A stretch of DNA of 64,000 bases, taken from positions 5,573,302 to 5,637,301 of the forward strand of contig NZ_RHJS01000002.1 in assembly GCF_003885045.1 (NCBI RefSeq). Reading direction: 5' to 3'. Under the pieces are notes generated by a model, which made no database searches, was not told where the DNA came from, and saw only the letters and a program-made list of their open reading frames with translations. Both the position numbers and the translations under genes were made by a program. This DNA is from Schaedlerella arabinosiphila. GTDB taxonomy: Bacteria > Bacillota > Clostridia > Lachnospirales > Lachnospiraceae. Shown here piece by piece: positions 50,363 through 59,267 of the stretch. Numbering within the stretch: position 1 is the stretch's first letter; the number at the start of each line of letters is the position of its first letter.

Positions 50363-52204
50363 TTAAAAATCAAAAATATTGACGGCTGTTCCGCTTACGG
50401 TAACCTCCTGAAAATCCGTGATCCCCTTCCCTTCATTGGGATATTTCAGAGAATACACCTGATCCACCGCGAAGGCCGCCGACAATATGCACGCCGTTAT
50501 AATCAAAGCCCTGACCGGCAGCTTTCGGAATAGTCCGTCGAGAAAGGGAACCAGCACATACACGATTGCCATGCCGCCGATGCCGAAGGTGAGCAGACCC
50601 TCCGCACAGATCCGGCCCTGCAGGTTCAGGAAATACCCGGTATAATCCCACCATCTGGTGCCGCCGTGTAGGGATTCCAGGAAAAGGGAAGTGAAATACT
50701 CCACGCATCCGCAGAGAAGCATAGCAAGTACAAATTCCACCGCCGGTTTTCTGCGGAATTTATTTAACAGCAGCAGGATCATCACGCTTCCGCATCCATA
50801 GATCGGCAGCCAGGGCCCGTGCATAACCCCGCGGTTGGCAAATTCGCCGTCTGTGATCAGGTGAAGGCTTACTTCCCACACCCACCCGGCAAAGGACAGT
50901 GTAAAGAAGATCAGGATCACGGACCAGACGGAATAATACCGGAGGTAATTCTGGCTTGCAATCCATTTCCGTTTTTTGTGTTCCGGGATCGGGTACAGCC
51001 TGGTCGGATAAACCAGGCTTTCCGATGCCTTCTTATCGTATTCGAGCTGGAACCGGAGGCTCTGCTCTGTTTCCAGCGTCTCGATTGCCTGGCTTCGGCG
51101 GACGGTCACGCCGAATACCTCCGCCAAAATCCGCTGGATGCCTTTTAACTGCGCGGTATCCGGTAATTTTCTGCCGTACTCTTCATACACATCGGAATAT
51201 GTAAATTCCAGCATCAGAGGATCCGCATTTTCAAATAAATATGTATCGTTCAGCAGGTCAATATGTTCCGTTTCTCGTTCCCGGCCCAGGCGGCGGAGCT
51301 CCGCGTAATATTCCGCCAGCACCGCGGCTTTGTACGGGGCGGTGAAAAAGATATTGGAAAGCCCCAGAGTAAGGACTCCCAGCAGATCCCATCCAAAGAA
51401 GGAGAGCTCAAGCACAAAGCATTCCCATTTATGCCCGTTCATCAGTTTCCTGGACAGGGTGATCGCATCCATGGTTTTGATTCCAGGATTTTCCGCCAGG
51501 ATATAGGGAACCAGATAATAGGAATAAGCTTTGATGATGCCGCCGACCAGGGTCAGCCCCCACAAAAGCGACAGGATGCCGGTCACAAAACGGGCGATTC
51601 CCACATGGCACCATTTTTTGACCCGCAGCAGGAACCACAGTCTCTGCGCCGGAACCTTTTCATAACAGCGCCCTTCCAGAAACATCCGCAGCATCACGGT
51701 TCGATAGACGCCGACCACAAAGATTTCCAGCAGGAACATCAGGGCCAAAGCGCCGACCAGCAAAATGATGACCGTGCCGCTGTCCGTTCCGGCCAGAGAT
51801 CGGATGCCCAGCACCAGGGTCATCAGGTATGCGCCCGAGGAAACCTTATTGACGACCGAAGCCAATACGCCCCGGCTCCGCCCCAGGACGGCGCGGGGAT
51901 TGATCAGCGAATCCTCCACATACCGCGCTTCAGTTTCTCGGATCTTCTGCTCCTGGCTTTCCACACTGTCCTCCGTGATCTCCACCATAAATTCCAGGAA
52001 AGAGGTGATGACGGCGCTGTAGGAGGTGGCGGTTGTCAGGGAGGCATCTGCCTCCGGGTCATTCATGCCGGACGACGTCAGGACGGAACCGCCTCCGAGT
52101 ATGGACGAGACGATGCAAAGCAGTAAAAACAGCCAGTAGTGCTTTTTTAATATTTTTTTGGCGCGTGCCTTTAAATTTTTTCGGATTTCTTTTCTTGTAC
52201 GCAA
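50363..52204 (-). CDS. DUF975 plus CmpB-type integral membrane protein
   Basis: 613 residues, at least ten hydrophobic segments. Residues 1-330 match the DUF975 membrane family (RKEIRKNLKARAKKILKKHY at the start, TMDAITLSRKLMNGHKWECF). Residues about 410-613 match the CmpB-type putative ABC-transporter permease family (GEFANRGVMHGPWLPIYGCG, GGTRWWDYTGYFLNLQGRIC, with SYYxG-like aromatic motif). A fusion of the two families. TTG start at 52204 behind GGAGA. Function unknown; no ATPase gene next to it. Confidence 0.75.
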   Translation of the reverse strand: MRTRKEIRKNLKARAKKILKKHYWLFLLLCIVSSILGGGSVLTSSGMNDPEADASLTTATSYSAVITSFLEFMVEITEDSVESQEQKIRETEARYVEDSLINPRAVLGRSRGVLASVVNKVSSGAYLMTLVLGIRSLAGTDSGTVIILLVGALALMFLLEIFVVGVYRTVMLRMFLEGRCYEKVPAQRLWFLLRVKKWCHVGIARFVTGILSLLWGLTLVGGIIKAYSYYLVPYILAENPGIKTMDAITLSRKLMNGHKWECFVLELSFFGWDLLGVLTLGLSNIFFTAPYKAAVLAEYYAELRRLGRERETEHIDLLNDTYLFENADPLMLEFTYSDVYEEYGRKLPDTAQLKGIQRILAEVFGVTVRRSQAIETLETEQSLRFQLEYDKKASESLVYPTRLYPIPEHKKRKWIASQNYLRYYSVWSVILIFFTLSFAGWVWEVSLHLITDGEFANRGVMHGPWLPIYGCGSVMILLLLNKFRRKPAVEFVLAMLLCGCVEYFTSLFLESLHGGTRWWDYTGYFLNLQGRICAEGLLTFGIGGMAIVYVLVPFLDGLFRKLPVRALIITACILSAAFAVDQVYSLKYPNEGKGITDFQEVTVSGTAVNIFDF

Positions 52205-52510
52205 TCTGGTTCTCCAATCATTTGGTTTTTGTAACTGCTGAAAACATGGGCAAACACAAAGGGCTTTATTACGCTTTCAGTAATTGCATGTTTGAAAAAA
52301 TGTATCCAGATAATCATACCTTAAAAACAGTGGCGTGGCAAGAAGGGGATGCACTCGGATCAGAATAGGCGCGTTCCTATAAACACCTGCTCGATGTCTG
52401 ATGAATAAGCTGTATTTTAATACTCCTAAATTAAAAAGCGCTTAAATGGCAGACTAGGGCATCTGATGATATCATGATTTTAATGTCCAGTTCAAACTTT
52501 TGTACGAAAA
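52205..52510. other. Intergenic stretch between the membrane protein and cassette B
   Basis: Contains a short plus-strand frame, 52246-52368 (40 residues, MGKHKGLYYAFSNCMFEKMY...), with no ribosome binding site; perhaps a gene remnant. Nothing else seen. Confidence 0.3.
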
Positions 52511-52545
52511 AGAGACTGCGCACGAAATTGTAGTGCGGCAGCCTC
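52507..52545 (-). terminator. Minus-strand terminator left of cassette B
   Basis: On the minus strand GAGGCTGCCGCAC pairs with GTGCGCAGTCTC (mismatches inside) and is followed by TTTTT. Positioned to stop transcripts leaving the cassette leftward from the invertible promoter. Confidence 0.65.
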
Positions 52546-52581
52546 GTCATATTTATGGATCATTCTATCCATTTCATTATT

Positions 52582-52606
52582 TTCACAGATTACCTCAATC
52601 TGCGAA
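52582..52606 (-). repeat. Recombination site B1 (left)
   Basis: TTCACAGATT-ACCTC-AATCTGCGAA, the reverse complement of site B2 except for one base in the left arm. Same size class as sites A1/A2 (TTTCGYAGAW arms around about 7 bp). Confidence 0.85.
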
Positions 52607-52673
52607 TTTCTCCATAAACAAAAGTATTGATCTTCAAACGTAAAATCTATTTTCAACCCAATTTACAAACGTA

Positions 52674-52702
52674 ATTATAATGGAGTCATTTCGATTTGTC
52701 AA
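52674..52702 (-). promoter_or_regulatory. Perfect consensus promoter inside invertible segment B
   Basis: On the minus strand TTGACA (52697-52702), 17-bp spacer, TATAAT (52674-52679), reading leftward through B1 toward a terminator. Same arrangement as in cassette A. Confidence 0.85.
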
Positions 52703-52868
52703 CCAGATATTCCTGTTTCTGCGCCATTTCCATGGTTTTCCTTCCGGCAGTCCCGGCCCCAGAATACCATAGAATACAGATATGAAAGATAAAATTTTAT
52801 GAGAAACGTTCTTTTTCCCTGAATCTATTTTATTATGGGTCAAAAAAGTGGTCAGGAGGAACGTTAAT

Positions 52869-53996
52869 ATGTCAAGGCGCGGAGAAAATATCAGGAAGAG
52901 GAAAGATGGACGCTGGGAGGGGAGGTATTCTGCATTTGAGCCGCATTCCCAAAAGAATGTAGTCCGTTCCATATATGCCAAAAGCTACAGCGAAGTAAAA
53001 GAAAAATTATCTGCGGCAAAAATGGATACACAATCTATGTCAAAAAGACAGAAATGTGCAGGAAACGTCCTTTTTTATTTGGTGGCGGACGAATGGCTTG
53101 CCACAGTTGAAAACACGAAAAAGCATGCTACTTTTATCAAATACCGTTTCATTTACCAGAAACATATTAAGAAAAAAATGGAAAATCTGGTACTGGCGAG
53201 GATTAATGAGGACATTTTGTCACAGATATTTCAGGATGATAACAATGAGGCGCTGTCGGACAGCCTGCAGAAAAGTATTTCCTGTGTCATGAACCAGATT
53301 CTGTCCTATGCGGCATTGAACTATCACACAGAAAAAATCAAATATTCAAATCAGCGGCCGAAAACAGGAAATAAGCCGGTCGAGATATTGAGCCAGACAG
53401 AACAGACCCGGCTGCTGCACCATCTGTATGACGGAATGGACGTTTTTAAGCTGGGGATTGTGATCTGCATTTCCACCGGTCTCCGTCTCGGTGAGATCTG
53501 CGCTTTAAAATGGCAGGACATTGATCTGGAAAGGAAACTGCTGTATGTGAACTCTACGGTGCAGAGGATTACTATGGACGGAAAGAAAACCCGGACAGTT
53601 CTTTTGGAAGGAGAACCCAAAAGCGTATATTCTAAGCGTGAAATTCCTTTATCGGACGAATTGGTTAAGCTGATCCTTCCATATTACAAAGGTGAGGGAA
53701 AATATATGCTGCATAGAAATAAGCCGCTGGATCCAAGAACGTATCAAAATAAATTTCAAAAATATCTGCAGATTGCAGACATAGGTCATAAAAATTTCCA
53801 CAGCCTGCGGCATACTTTTGCAACAAACTGTATCAACAGCGGAGCGGATATCAAAAGCTTAAGTGAGATATTGGGACACTCAGATGTAAAGATCACCCTG
53901 AATCGTTACGTGCACCCTAGCATTGAAACCAAACGGCAACATATGAACTCATTAGCAGCTATTTATGGTCAATATCTGGGTCAGAAACGATCATAA
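52869..53996 (+). CDS. Tyrosine recombinase (putative invertase of cassette B)
   Basis: 375 residues, paralogue of the recombinase at 14384 and beginning with the same GENIRKRKDGRWEGRY motif. Catalytic set complete: Arg in STGLRLGEICALKWQ, His-x-x-Arg in FHSLRHTFATN, His in LGHSDVKITL, Tyr in NRYVHPS. ATG 52869 behind AGGAGG; an upstream frame start at 52848 is rejected. Located between inverted sites B1 and B2 with its own consensus promoter pair beyond. Predicted to invert the 1.45-kb segment. Confidence 0.92.
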   Translation: MSRRGENIRKRKDGRWEGRYSAFEPHSQKNVVRSIYAKSYSEVKEKLSAAKMDTQSMSKRQKCAGNVLFYLVADEWLATVENTKKHATFIKYRFIYQKHIKKKMENLVLARINEDILSQIFQDDNNEALSDSLQKSISCVMNQILSYAALNYHTEKIKYSNQRPKTGNKPVEILSQTEQTRLLHHLYDGMDVFKLGIVICISTGLRLGEICALKWQDIDLERKLLYVNSTVQRITMDGKKTRTVLLEGEPKSVYSKREIPLSDELVKLILPYYKGEGKYMLHRNKPLDPRTYQNKFQKYLQIADIGHKNFHSLRHTFATNCINSGADIKSLSEILGHSDVKITLNRYVHPSIETKRQHMNSLAAIYGQYLGQKRS

Positions 53997-54027
53997 ATAT
54001 TGTATTTTAGAAAGAAGGACGCCATTT

Positions 54028-54052
54028 TTCGCAGATTGAGGTAATCTGCGAA
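54028..54052 (+). repeat. Recombination site B2 (right)
   Basis: TTCGCAGATT-GAGGT-AATCTGCGAA, arms perfect and extended by three A/T bases on each side. 31 bases after the recombinase stop, 136 bases before the TnpB-like gene. Confidence 0.85.
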
Positions 54053-54188
54053 AAAACCATAGCGTAACCTTCGGGGGCCATATTGAGATTAAAATAAGCC
54101 GTGAATGCCGCGGTGGGCAGATCAGCGGAGTATACGAAAGCAGCCGGCGTCTGGCCGGGCTTATCCGGAATGGAAGGGCCGAATCAGT

Positions 54189-55520
54189 ATGAAAGGGCAT
54201 AAAGATTCAATATATAAGACCGTTTATCAATACAACCAGATTCCGATTTCTGCCGCCGATATAGAACGTCTGCAGGAAATCGCCAGAGACTGCCGGGAGG
54301 TCAAAAATTATGTTTATGACCGCTATAGCGGGATTCGCAGTCTCCCGAAGATCCATCCGGGCTATACCGTTCAGAATGAGATGACAAAAAGTGGGCTGCG
54401 GGAAAAGCTGGGGCTTCCGTCCGTGTATTTTTATCTTTCTATTTTTGATGCACTGGGGGATATTAAGAGCCAGTGGGCACGCACGAAAAGCCGGGTGGGA
54501 CAGAACATCAGGAACAATCCGAACCTGTCGGCAGAAGACAGGCATTATCTGCGGTTTATCATGAAGCAGAGCCAATGTTTCGAGTCAGTGCTGGCGGGAG
54601 GGGAGCCGGAACTTGCGGGCGTCTGGAAAGAAAAATATGCAGATGTCCGGAAAGGTGTGGATACCCACCGGCTGGACCAGTACCTGCGGAGGCAGGTGCG
54701 CCGCTGTCTGAACAAGCCCCATACCGACGCGGCGTATGGTTTTCCGGCTTCCCCAAAGGGATACCGGTATGCAGATCACGGAATCTACCTTTCCATGAAA
54801 GAAAGCCGCAGGAGGCTTTTTATCCCGCTGACAGACAACAATCAGTATAACTGCCAGATTTACGTTCGCCTTTATCCTGAGGAAAGAGGGATTACGCTGA
54901 ATGTGCCCATAGAGGTAAAGCAGAGGCATCCTGCGGGATACAGCGGGGAGATGGGGCTCGCGGTAGGGCTTAAATGTATGTTTGTGACAGATCAGGGCAG
55001 GACTTACGGAGAAAAATATTTGAAATACCAGTCCGCACTTACAGACTATGTGCAGAAAAGGCTGCCCCGTCACCAGAGGAACGCAAAAAACAACCCCGGC
55101 ATGAAAAAATACAATGCAGGCAAGGTAAGACTGGAAGAGACGATGCACAATTATGTGAACGGTGAGATCAACCGGATGCTGGACACAGAAAAGCCGGGGA
55201 CGGTCTATTTCCCGAAGCTGCCGCCAAAGTCAAAGGCAGGTTTCAACCGGAAGGTGAACGCTACCGTCAATATGTGGCAGAAAGGCTTTGTAAAAAGCAG
55301 GCTGCTTCAAAAATGCCGGGAACGGTCCATCGAACTGGTTGAAGTCTTCGGCAAAGGAATCAGCGTCCAATGCAGCCGCTGCGGAGCGGACGGGGTGAAA
55401 GAAAATGATATGTTCCGCTGCCCGTCCTGCGGGGCAGAGATGCCGGAAAGGCAGAACACCGCAAAGAATGTCCTGAAAAGGGGACGTGACATGCGAAAGG
55501 AAAGGGAGTATGGAGAATGA
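54189..55520 (+). CDS. TnpB-like protein with substituted RuvC residues (TldR-like), copy B
   Basis: 443 residues, clear full-length paralogue of the protein at 15647 (for example GYTVQNEMTKSGLREKLGLP shared nearly exactly). First RuvC motif reads EMGLAVGLKCMFVTDQG with Ala for Asp. The second reads TVYFPKLPPKSK with no Glu, and the third PERQNTAKNVLKRG with Gln for Asp. Zinc ribbon CSRCG / CPSCG is intact. The loss of all three catalytic residues in both copies, while fold, zinc ribbon and RNA are kept, argues for selected RNA and DNA binding without cutting. Start ATG 54189 behind GGAAGGG; an upstream frame to 54105 is not used. Confidence 0.8.
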   Translation: MKGHKDSIYKTVYQYNQIPISAADIERLQEIARDCREVKNYVYDRYSGIRSLPKIHPGYTVQNEMTKSGLREKLGLPSVYFYLSIFDALGDIKSQWARTKSRVGQNIRNNPNLSAEDRHYLRFIMKQSQCFESVLAGGEPELAGVWKEKYADVRKGVDTHRLDQYLRRQVRRCLNKPHTDAAYGFPASPKGYRYADHGIYLSMKESRRRLFIPLTDNNQYNCQIYVRLYPEERGITLNVPIEVKQRHPAGYSGEMGLAVGLKCMFVTDQGRTYGEKYLKYQSALTDYVQKRLPRHQRNAKNNPGMKKYNAGKVRLEETMHNYVNGEINRMLDTEKPGTVYFPKLPPKSKAGFNRKVNATVNMWQKGFVKSRLLQKCRERSIELVEVFGKGISVQCSRCGADGVKENDMFRCPSCGAEMPERQNTAKNVLKRGRDMRKEREYGE

Positions 55521-55543
55521 TCCCTTAAAAAGAAGTTCATTAA

Positions 55544-55808
55544 GAAAAATTCCGTGGATGAACGCATCTGAGGATACGTTTGACCAAAACCGGAGACGGG
55601 AATAGGAACGCGGGAGGACTCTATTGATAGAAAAAACAAAGACGGCATTAGAAGCCGGTTCCTGCGGGAGCCGGGTATTGGGTAGGCCAGGACCTATGGG
55701 AACTCAAGACGCGGAACCTCCGCGCATGAGAAGTACCGGGAGCGAAGCAGGCAGGTCGGAAAGATCCTGCCGGCATCACCCGTGAGGGTGACAAAATGTG
55801 CCTTATTA
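55544..55808 (+). ncRNA. Conserved structured RNA after TnpB-like gene, candidate omega/guide RNA, copy B
   Basis: Counterpart of 16958-17233. Helix CCGGTTC/GAGCCGG at 55655-55674, stem GGCAGG/CCTGCC around 55750-55772, terminal GNRA hairpin TCACCC-GTGA-GGGTGA at 55776-55791, then CAAA and a presumed guide ATGTGCCTTATTAAAAATAA. Conserved TTGACC-N17-TAGGAA at 55580-55608 could be its own promoter, matched by TTGACC-N17-TAGGAC in copy A. It overlaps the leader of the first polysaccharide gene. Confidence 0.7.
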
Positions 55809-55837
55809 AAAATAACGATGAGTCGGTGGAGATTGTC

Positions 55838-57244
55838 ATGAGAAGTGCTCAAAAAAAGCAGGCCATGGAATTTGCAGAATTACTTGGCGAGGCGCACAAA
55901 GAGATAAAAAAAGCCATGGAAGGAAAAAAACAGGCGGCGGCTATGAAATTGCTGGAGCAATGCCAGGAAGGAGCCATCGAACTCGGAAATATGATTGAGG
56001 AGTCAGAAGGGGAGGGCTTTGCCACAGTCCATTTATTAGAGGATTATTGCGAACTGCTCTACCAGCTGCATGAAAAAAACGGGTCGGATAGATCCTCAGA
56101 CGCGGGACGGGACTATAAACTCCTGCAGAAGGCCCTTATACAGATAATAAACAGCGTCCGAAATGATATTCCTGTGCGCTTGGAAGTCGTATTTCTTCCA
56201 TATAAGGCGTCCATGTGGGATTCACTGGAGAGTGTGTGGAAGGCGGCGGATTCAGACGAGAATACAGACGCGTATGTGATTCCGATTCCATATTTTGACA
56301 AAAATCCGGACGGTAGCTTACGAGAGGAGCATTATGAGGGCGGACTGTATCCGGAATATGTCTCTATTACAAGATATGACGAATATGATTTTAAAAACCG
56401 CCGTCCGGATGTGATCTATATACATAATCCTTATGATGACTGCAATTTTGTAACCAGCGTGCATCCATTTTTCTATTCTAAAAATTTAAAACAATTTACA
56501 GATAAACTTGTCTACATTCCTTACTTTATATTGGGGGAAATCTCTCCCGATAATCGAGAAGCGGTAGAGGGCATAAAACATTTCTGCACCACGCCCGGTG
56601 TGATCAATGCGGACAAGGTGATCGTACAGTCTGAAGCGATGCGGCAGGTTTATGTCAATGTTCTGACGGAAGAGACGCTAAAAAGCCAGAGCCGCAGGAA
56701 TGAAAAGGATATCAGAAGATATTGGGAGAATAAGATTGACGGAAGCGGATCGCCGAAGTTTGAGAAAATTTTAAATACAAGAAAAGAACAAATAGAAATC
56801 CCGGAGGAATGGAAAGGGGTTATCGAAAAGCCGGACGGTACATGGAAAAAAATTATCTTATACAATACATCGGTCACGGCATTGCTGCAGAATAATGAAA
56901 AAGCGCTGCGGAAGATGGAAGATGTATTTCGGATTTTTTATGAGAATAGAAATGACGCGGCGCTGCTTTGGAGACCACATCCATTGCTGGAAAGCACATT
57001 GAACAGTATGCGGCCGCAGCTGCTGGAAGAATATAAGAGAGTTCGCGACCGTTATATAGGAGACGGGTGGGGGATTTATGACGACACGGCGGATCTGAAC
57101 CGGGCGATCATATTGAGCGATGGGTACTATGGGGATGGCAGCAGCCTGGTGGAACTATGCCGGAAAATGAAAAAACCGGTCATGATACAGAACGTAGAGA
57201 TCTGTTCGCAGTGCAAAAAGGTATGTAAGGAAGGGGAAATATAA
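55838..57244 (+). CDS. CDP-glycerol glycerophosphotransferase-like protein, first gene of polysaccharide operon 2
   Basis: 468 residues, paralogue of 17265-18686 along its whole length (LEVVFLPYKASMWDSLESVW, ALLWRPHPLLESTLNSMRPQ, SDGYYGDGSSLVELCRKMKK). Start at ATG 55838, aligned with the paralogue and preceded by GGTGGAG. Both operons therefore start with the same enzyme type behind the same regulatory cassette, suggesting a common first step or linkage unit with different downstream sugars. Confidence 0.65.
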   Translation: MRSAQKKQAMEFAELLGEAHKEIKKAMEGKKQAAAMKLLEQCQEGAIELGNMIEESEGEGFATVHLLEDYCELLYQLHEKNGSDRSSDAGRDYKLLQKALIQIINSVRNDIPVRLEVVFLPYKASMWDSLESVWKAADSDENTDAYVIPIPYFDKNPDGSLREEHYEGGLYPEYVSITRYDEYDFKNRRPDVIYIHNPYDDCNFVTSVHPFFYSKNLKQFTDKLVYIPYFILGEISPDNREAVEGIKHFCTTPGVINADKVIVQSEAMRQVYVNVLTEETLKSQSRRNEKDIRRYWENKIDGSGSPKFEKILNTRKEQIEIPEEWKGVIEKPDGTWKKIILYNTSVTALLQNNEKALRKMEDVFRIFYENRNDAALLWRPHPLLESTLNSMRPQLLEEYKRVRDRYIGDGWGIYDDTADLNRAIILSDGYYGDGSSLVELCRKMKKPVMIQNVEICSQCKKVCKEGEI

Positions 57245-57248
57245 GGAG

Positions 57249-58619
57249 ATGTGCAGCACAAAAATAACTGCATATGGCAAGGACTTTTCATTTCTTCAAA
57301 ACTTAGCATATGATGACAGTGCTAAGCTATGCGTCTATGGCTGCGGAGTGAATGGAGAGATCATCTGCAGGTATCTAAAAGTTTTAGGCAGGGATATTGA
57401 ATATTTTGTGGACCGGCAGGCAGACAGCAGGGAATTTACCGTTCTCGGTAAAAAGGTTATTTCGCCGGATACATTTTTGAGCCGGGCGGATGATATTCAG
57501 GTCATTGTTTCTCCTGATAATCAGGCTCCGGTGATACAGTATCTGACCGAGAACGGCATCAATGAAAACAATATCATAAATCCATTCAGAAGAGTAGATA
57601 AAGAGATAAGGATTCTTGAGGATGTTTATGATCCGAAATACTTTTTGAAAGCTAGTAAGAGAAACAGAGAAAAACAGGCGGACGATGCTCCGGTGGCGAC
57701 TATTTTTACAATCCTGTACAACACGCCGAAGGGAATGCTGTGCAGAACCATAGAAAGTGTTTTGAACCAGAGCTTTGAGAACTTTACTTATCTAATAATT
57801 GATAACGGCTCGACAGATGATTCGGCAGATACGATCAGGCAATATGCGGAAGCAGACGCAAGAATTACATATATCCGTCTTGAGAAGAATGTTCCGTGGA
57901 CGGAAAAGGGACTGCTTACAAAACTGAAAGACAGCATAAGCACAGACTATGTAGCTATGGTGGATTCTGACGACTACTATGAGCTGGATTTTTTAGAGAA
58001 GACCATAAAGATTTCCCGTGCTGACGGTTCAGACATGGTTCAGGTCAATACGCTGACATATGCGCATAAGGGCTTTAGATACAGCTATTTTACACATTAT
58101 TTAGGAAGGGATATCTGCATTAAGGGAGAAGAGAAGGAACGCTGTTTCATGCTCCGCATCCTGTTTGTCCCTGTGTGGGGTAAGCTGTATAAATCGGGCC
58201 TGTTTAAGCAGCTTATAGATCTGATGCTGACCTACGAAACAGAGTATGACAGAGACTGCAATTTCTGTCTTGATATATCCTGGATGACCTATATGGCTCT
58301 TGCCTGTGACCGGGTTTCTCTGTGCGATGACTTATTGCATATCCGTACCTGGAGGCCGGGAAGCAGCGAGCATTCCGACAACCACAGTTCGAAGTGGCTT
58401 TCATCTATCGTCTGGTCATTTGAACATTTACGGAAAAACAATGTGGAATATGAGGCTGCGCAGGTATTTGAGGAATCGGCGCTGATGTGGTTATTCAGCT
58501 TGCCGAGAGAGGAATACAGTTTATCGGATTTCAGGAAAGAGGATATGGACAATAAAAGGGTTGCAGATTTTTTAAACAGGCCTGTTTGTGATAAATATAG
58601 AGGGGATCAGCATGGATAA
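57249..58619 (+). CDS. Family 2 glycosyltransferase with N-terminal Rossmann-like module
   Basis: 456 residues. Residues about 25-120: recurring module (KLCVYGCGVNGEIICRYLKV, YFVDRQADSRE). Residues about 145-370: GT-A domain with TIFTILYNTPKGMLCRTIES, IIDNGSTDDSADTI, and the DXD-like MVDSDDYYELDF. Begins four bases after the previous stop. Predicted cytoplasmic sugar transferase of polymer 2. Here the module is N-terminal, while in operon 1 glycosyltransferases it is C-terminal. Confidence 0.85.
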   Translation: MCSTKITAYGKDFSFLQNLAYDDSAKLCVYGCGVNGEIICRYLKVLGRDIEYFVDRQADSREFTVLGKKVISPDTFLSRADDIQVIVSPDNQAPVIQYLTENGINENNIINPFRRVDKEIRILEDVYDPKYFLKASKRNREKQADDAPVATIFTILYNTPKGMLCRTIESVLNQSFENFTYLIIDNGSTDDSADTIRQYAEADARITYIRLEKNVPWTEKGLLTKLKDSISTDYVAMVDSDDYYELDFLEKTIKISRADGSDMVQVNTLTYAHKGFRYSYFTHYLGRDICIKGEEKERCFMLRILFVPVWGKLYKSGLFKQLIDLMLTYETEYDRDCNFCLDISWMTYMALACDRVSLCDDLLHIRTWRPGSSEHSDNHSSKWLSSIVWSFEHLRKNNVEYEAAQVFEESALMWLFSLPREEYSLSDFRKEDMDNKRVADFLNRPVCDKYRGDQHG

Positions 58620-58731
58620 GAATAAGGATATCGCTTCATATGACGTATATGAGTTAGATTTTTTAACAGATGCGGAGCAGGAATTCTATGAAAAAGTATA
58701 TGCTATGTCCGAAAGGAGAGATGCAAAATGA
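58612..58731 (+). CDS. Small coupled protein, 39 residues
   Basis: MDKNKDIASYDVYELDFLTD... and ending in SERRDAK. It overlaps the stop of the glycosyltransferase gene at its start and the ATG of the RmlC-like gene at its end (ATGA), with GGGGATC upstream. Double overlap suggests it is translated by coupling. Acidic, helical, no family recognised. Could be a bridging peptide that only keeps ribosomes moving. Confidence 0.5.
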   Translation: MDKNKDIASYDVYELDFLTDAEQEFYEKVYAMSERRDAK

Positions 58732-59267
58732 CGTTTGAGAAAATGCCTGTAGACGGCTGCTGTCTCATTAAGCGTAATATACCCTGGGACGATAGAGGAT
58801 GTTTTTCGAGACTTGCCGATATTGAAGAATTTAAGGCAAACGGATTGAATGGAAGATTTGTACAGATTTCCGCCTCAAAGAATTACAGAAAGGGAACGCT
58901 GCGGGGAATGCATATGCAGGCTGAACCTTCGGCAGAAGAAAAACTTGTATGCTGTGTGGATGGTGAGGTTTACGATGTCTGTCTGGATTTAAGGAAGGAC
59001 TCGCCTACATATTTAAAGTATTGTTCAGCCGTCCTTTCTGAGGAAAACGGCCAGGCTTTTTATATACCGAAAGGATGTGCGCATGGGTTTGTGTCACTGA
59101 AAGATAACTCACAGCTGATCTACTTTATGACTTCGGCATATGACCCGATGTCCGAGAGAGGATACAGATGGAATGACCCGGCGTTTTCGATCGAGTGGCC
59201 GGTGCATCCAGCGGTCATTTCCGAAAAGGACAGCAAATGGCCGATGATAGGAGACAGGGATAGCTGA
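58728..59267 (+). CDS. dTDP-4-dehydrorhamnose 3,5-epimerase-like protein
   Basis: 179 residues, RmlC cupin. Family features: FSRLADIEEFKANGLNGRFV, the catalytic-His region GTLRGMHMQAEPSAEEKLV, VDGEVYDVCLDLRKDSPTY, IPKGCAHGFVSL with the second conserved His, and YDPMSERGYRWNDPAFSIEW. Epimerises 4-keto-6-deoxy nucleotide sugars, so polymer 2 likely contains a deoxyhexose such as rhamnose or a relative. ATGA overlap with the preceding small gene. Confidence 0.85.
   Translation: MTFEKMPVDGCCLIKRNIPWDDRGCFSRLADIEEFKANGLNGRFVQISASKNYRKGTLRGMHMQAEPSAEEKLVCCVDGEVYDVCLDLRKDSPTYLKYCSAVLSEENGQAFYIPKGCAHGFVSLKDNSQLIYFMTSAYDPMSERGYRWNDPAFSIEWPVHPAVISEKDSKWPMIGDRDS

Noticed and set aside
52246..52368. 40-residue plus-strand frame as a gene
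   Set aside because: No ribosome binding site or recognisable family; mentioned only as a possible remnant.
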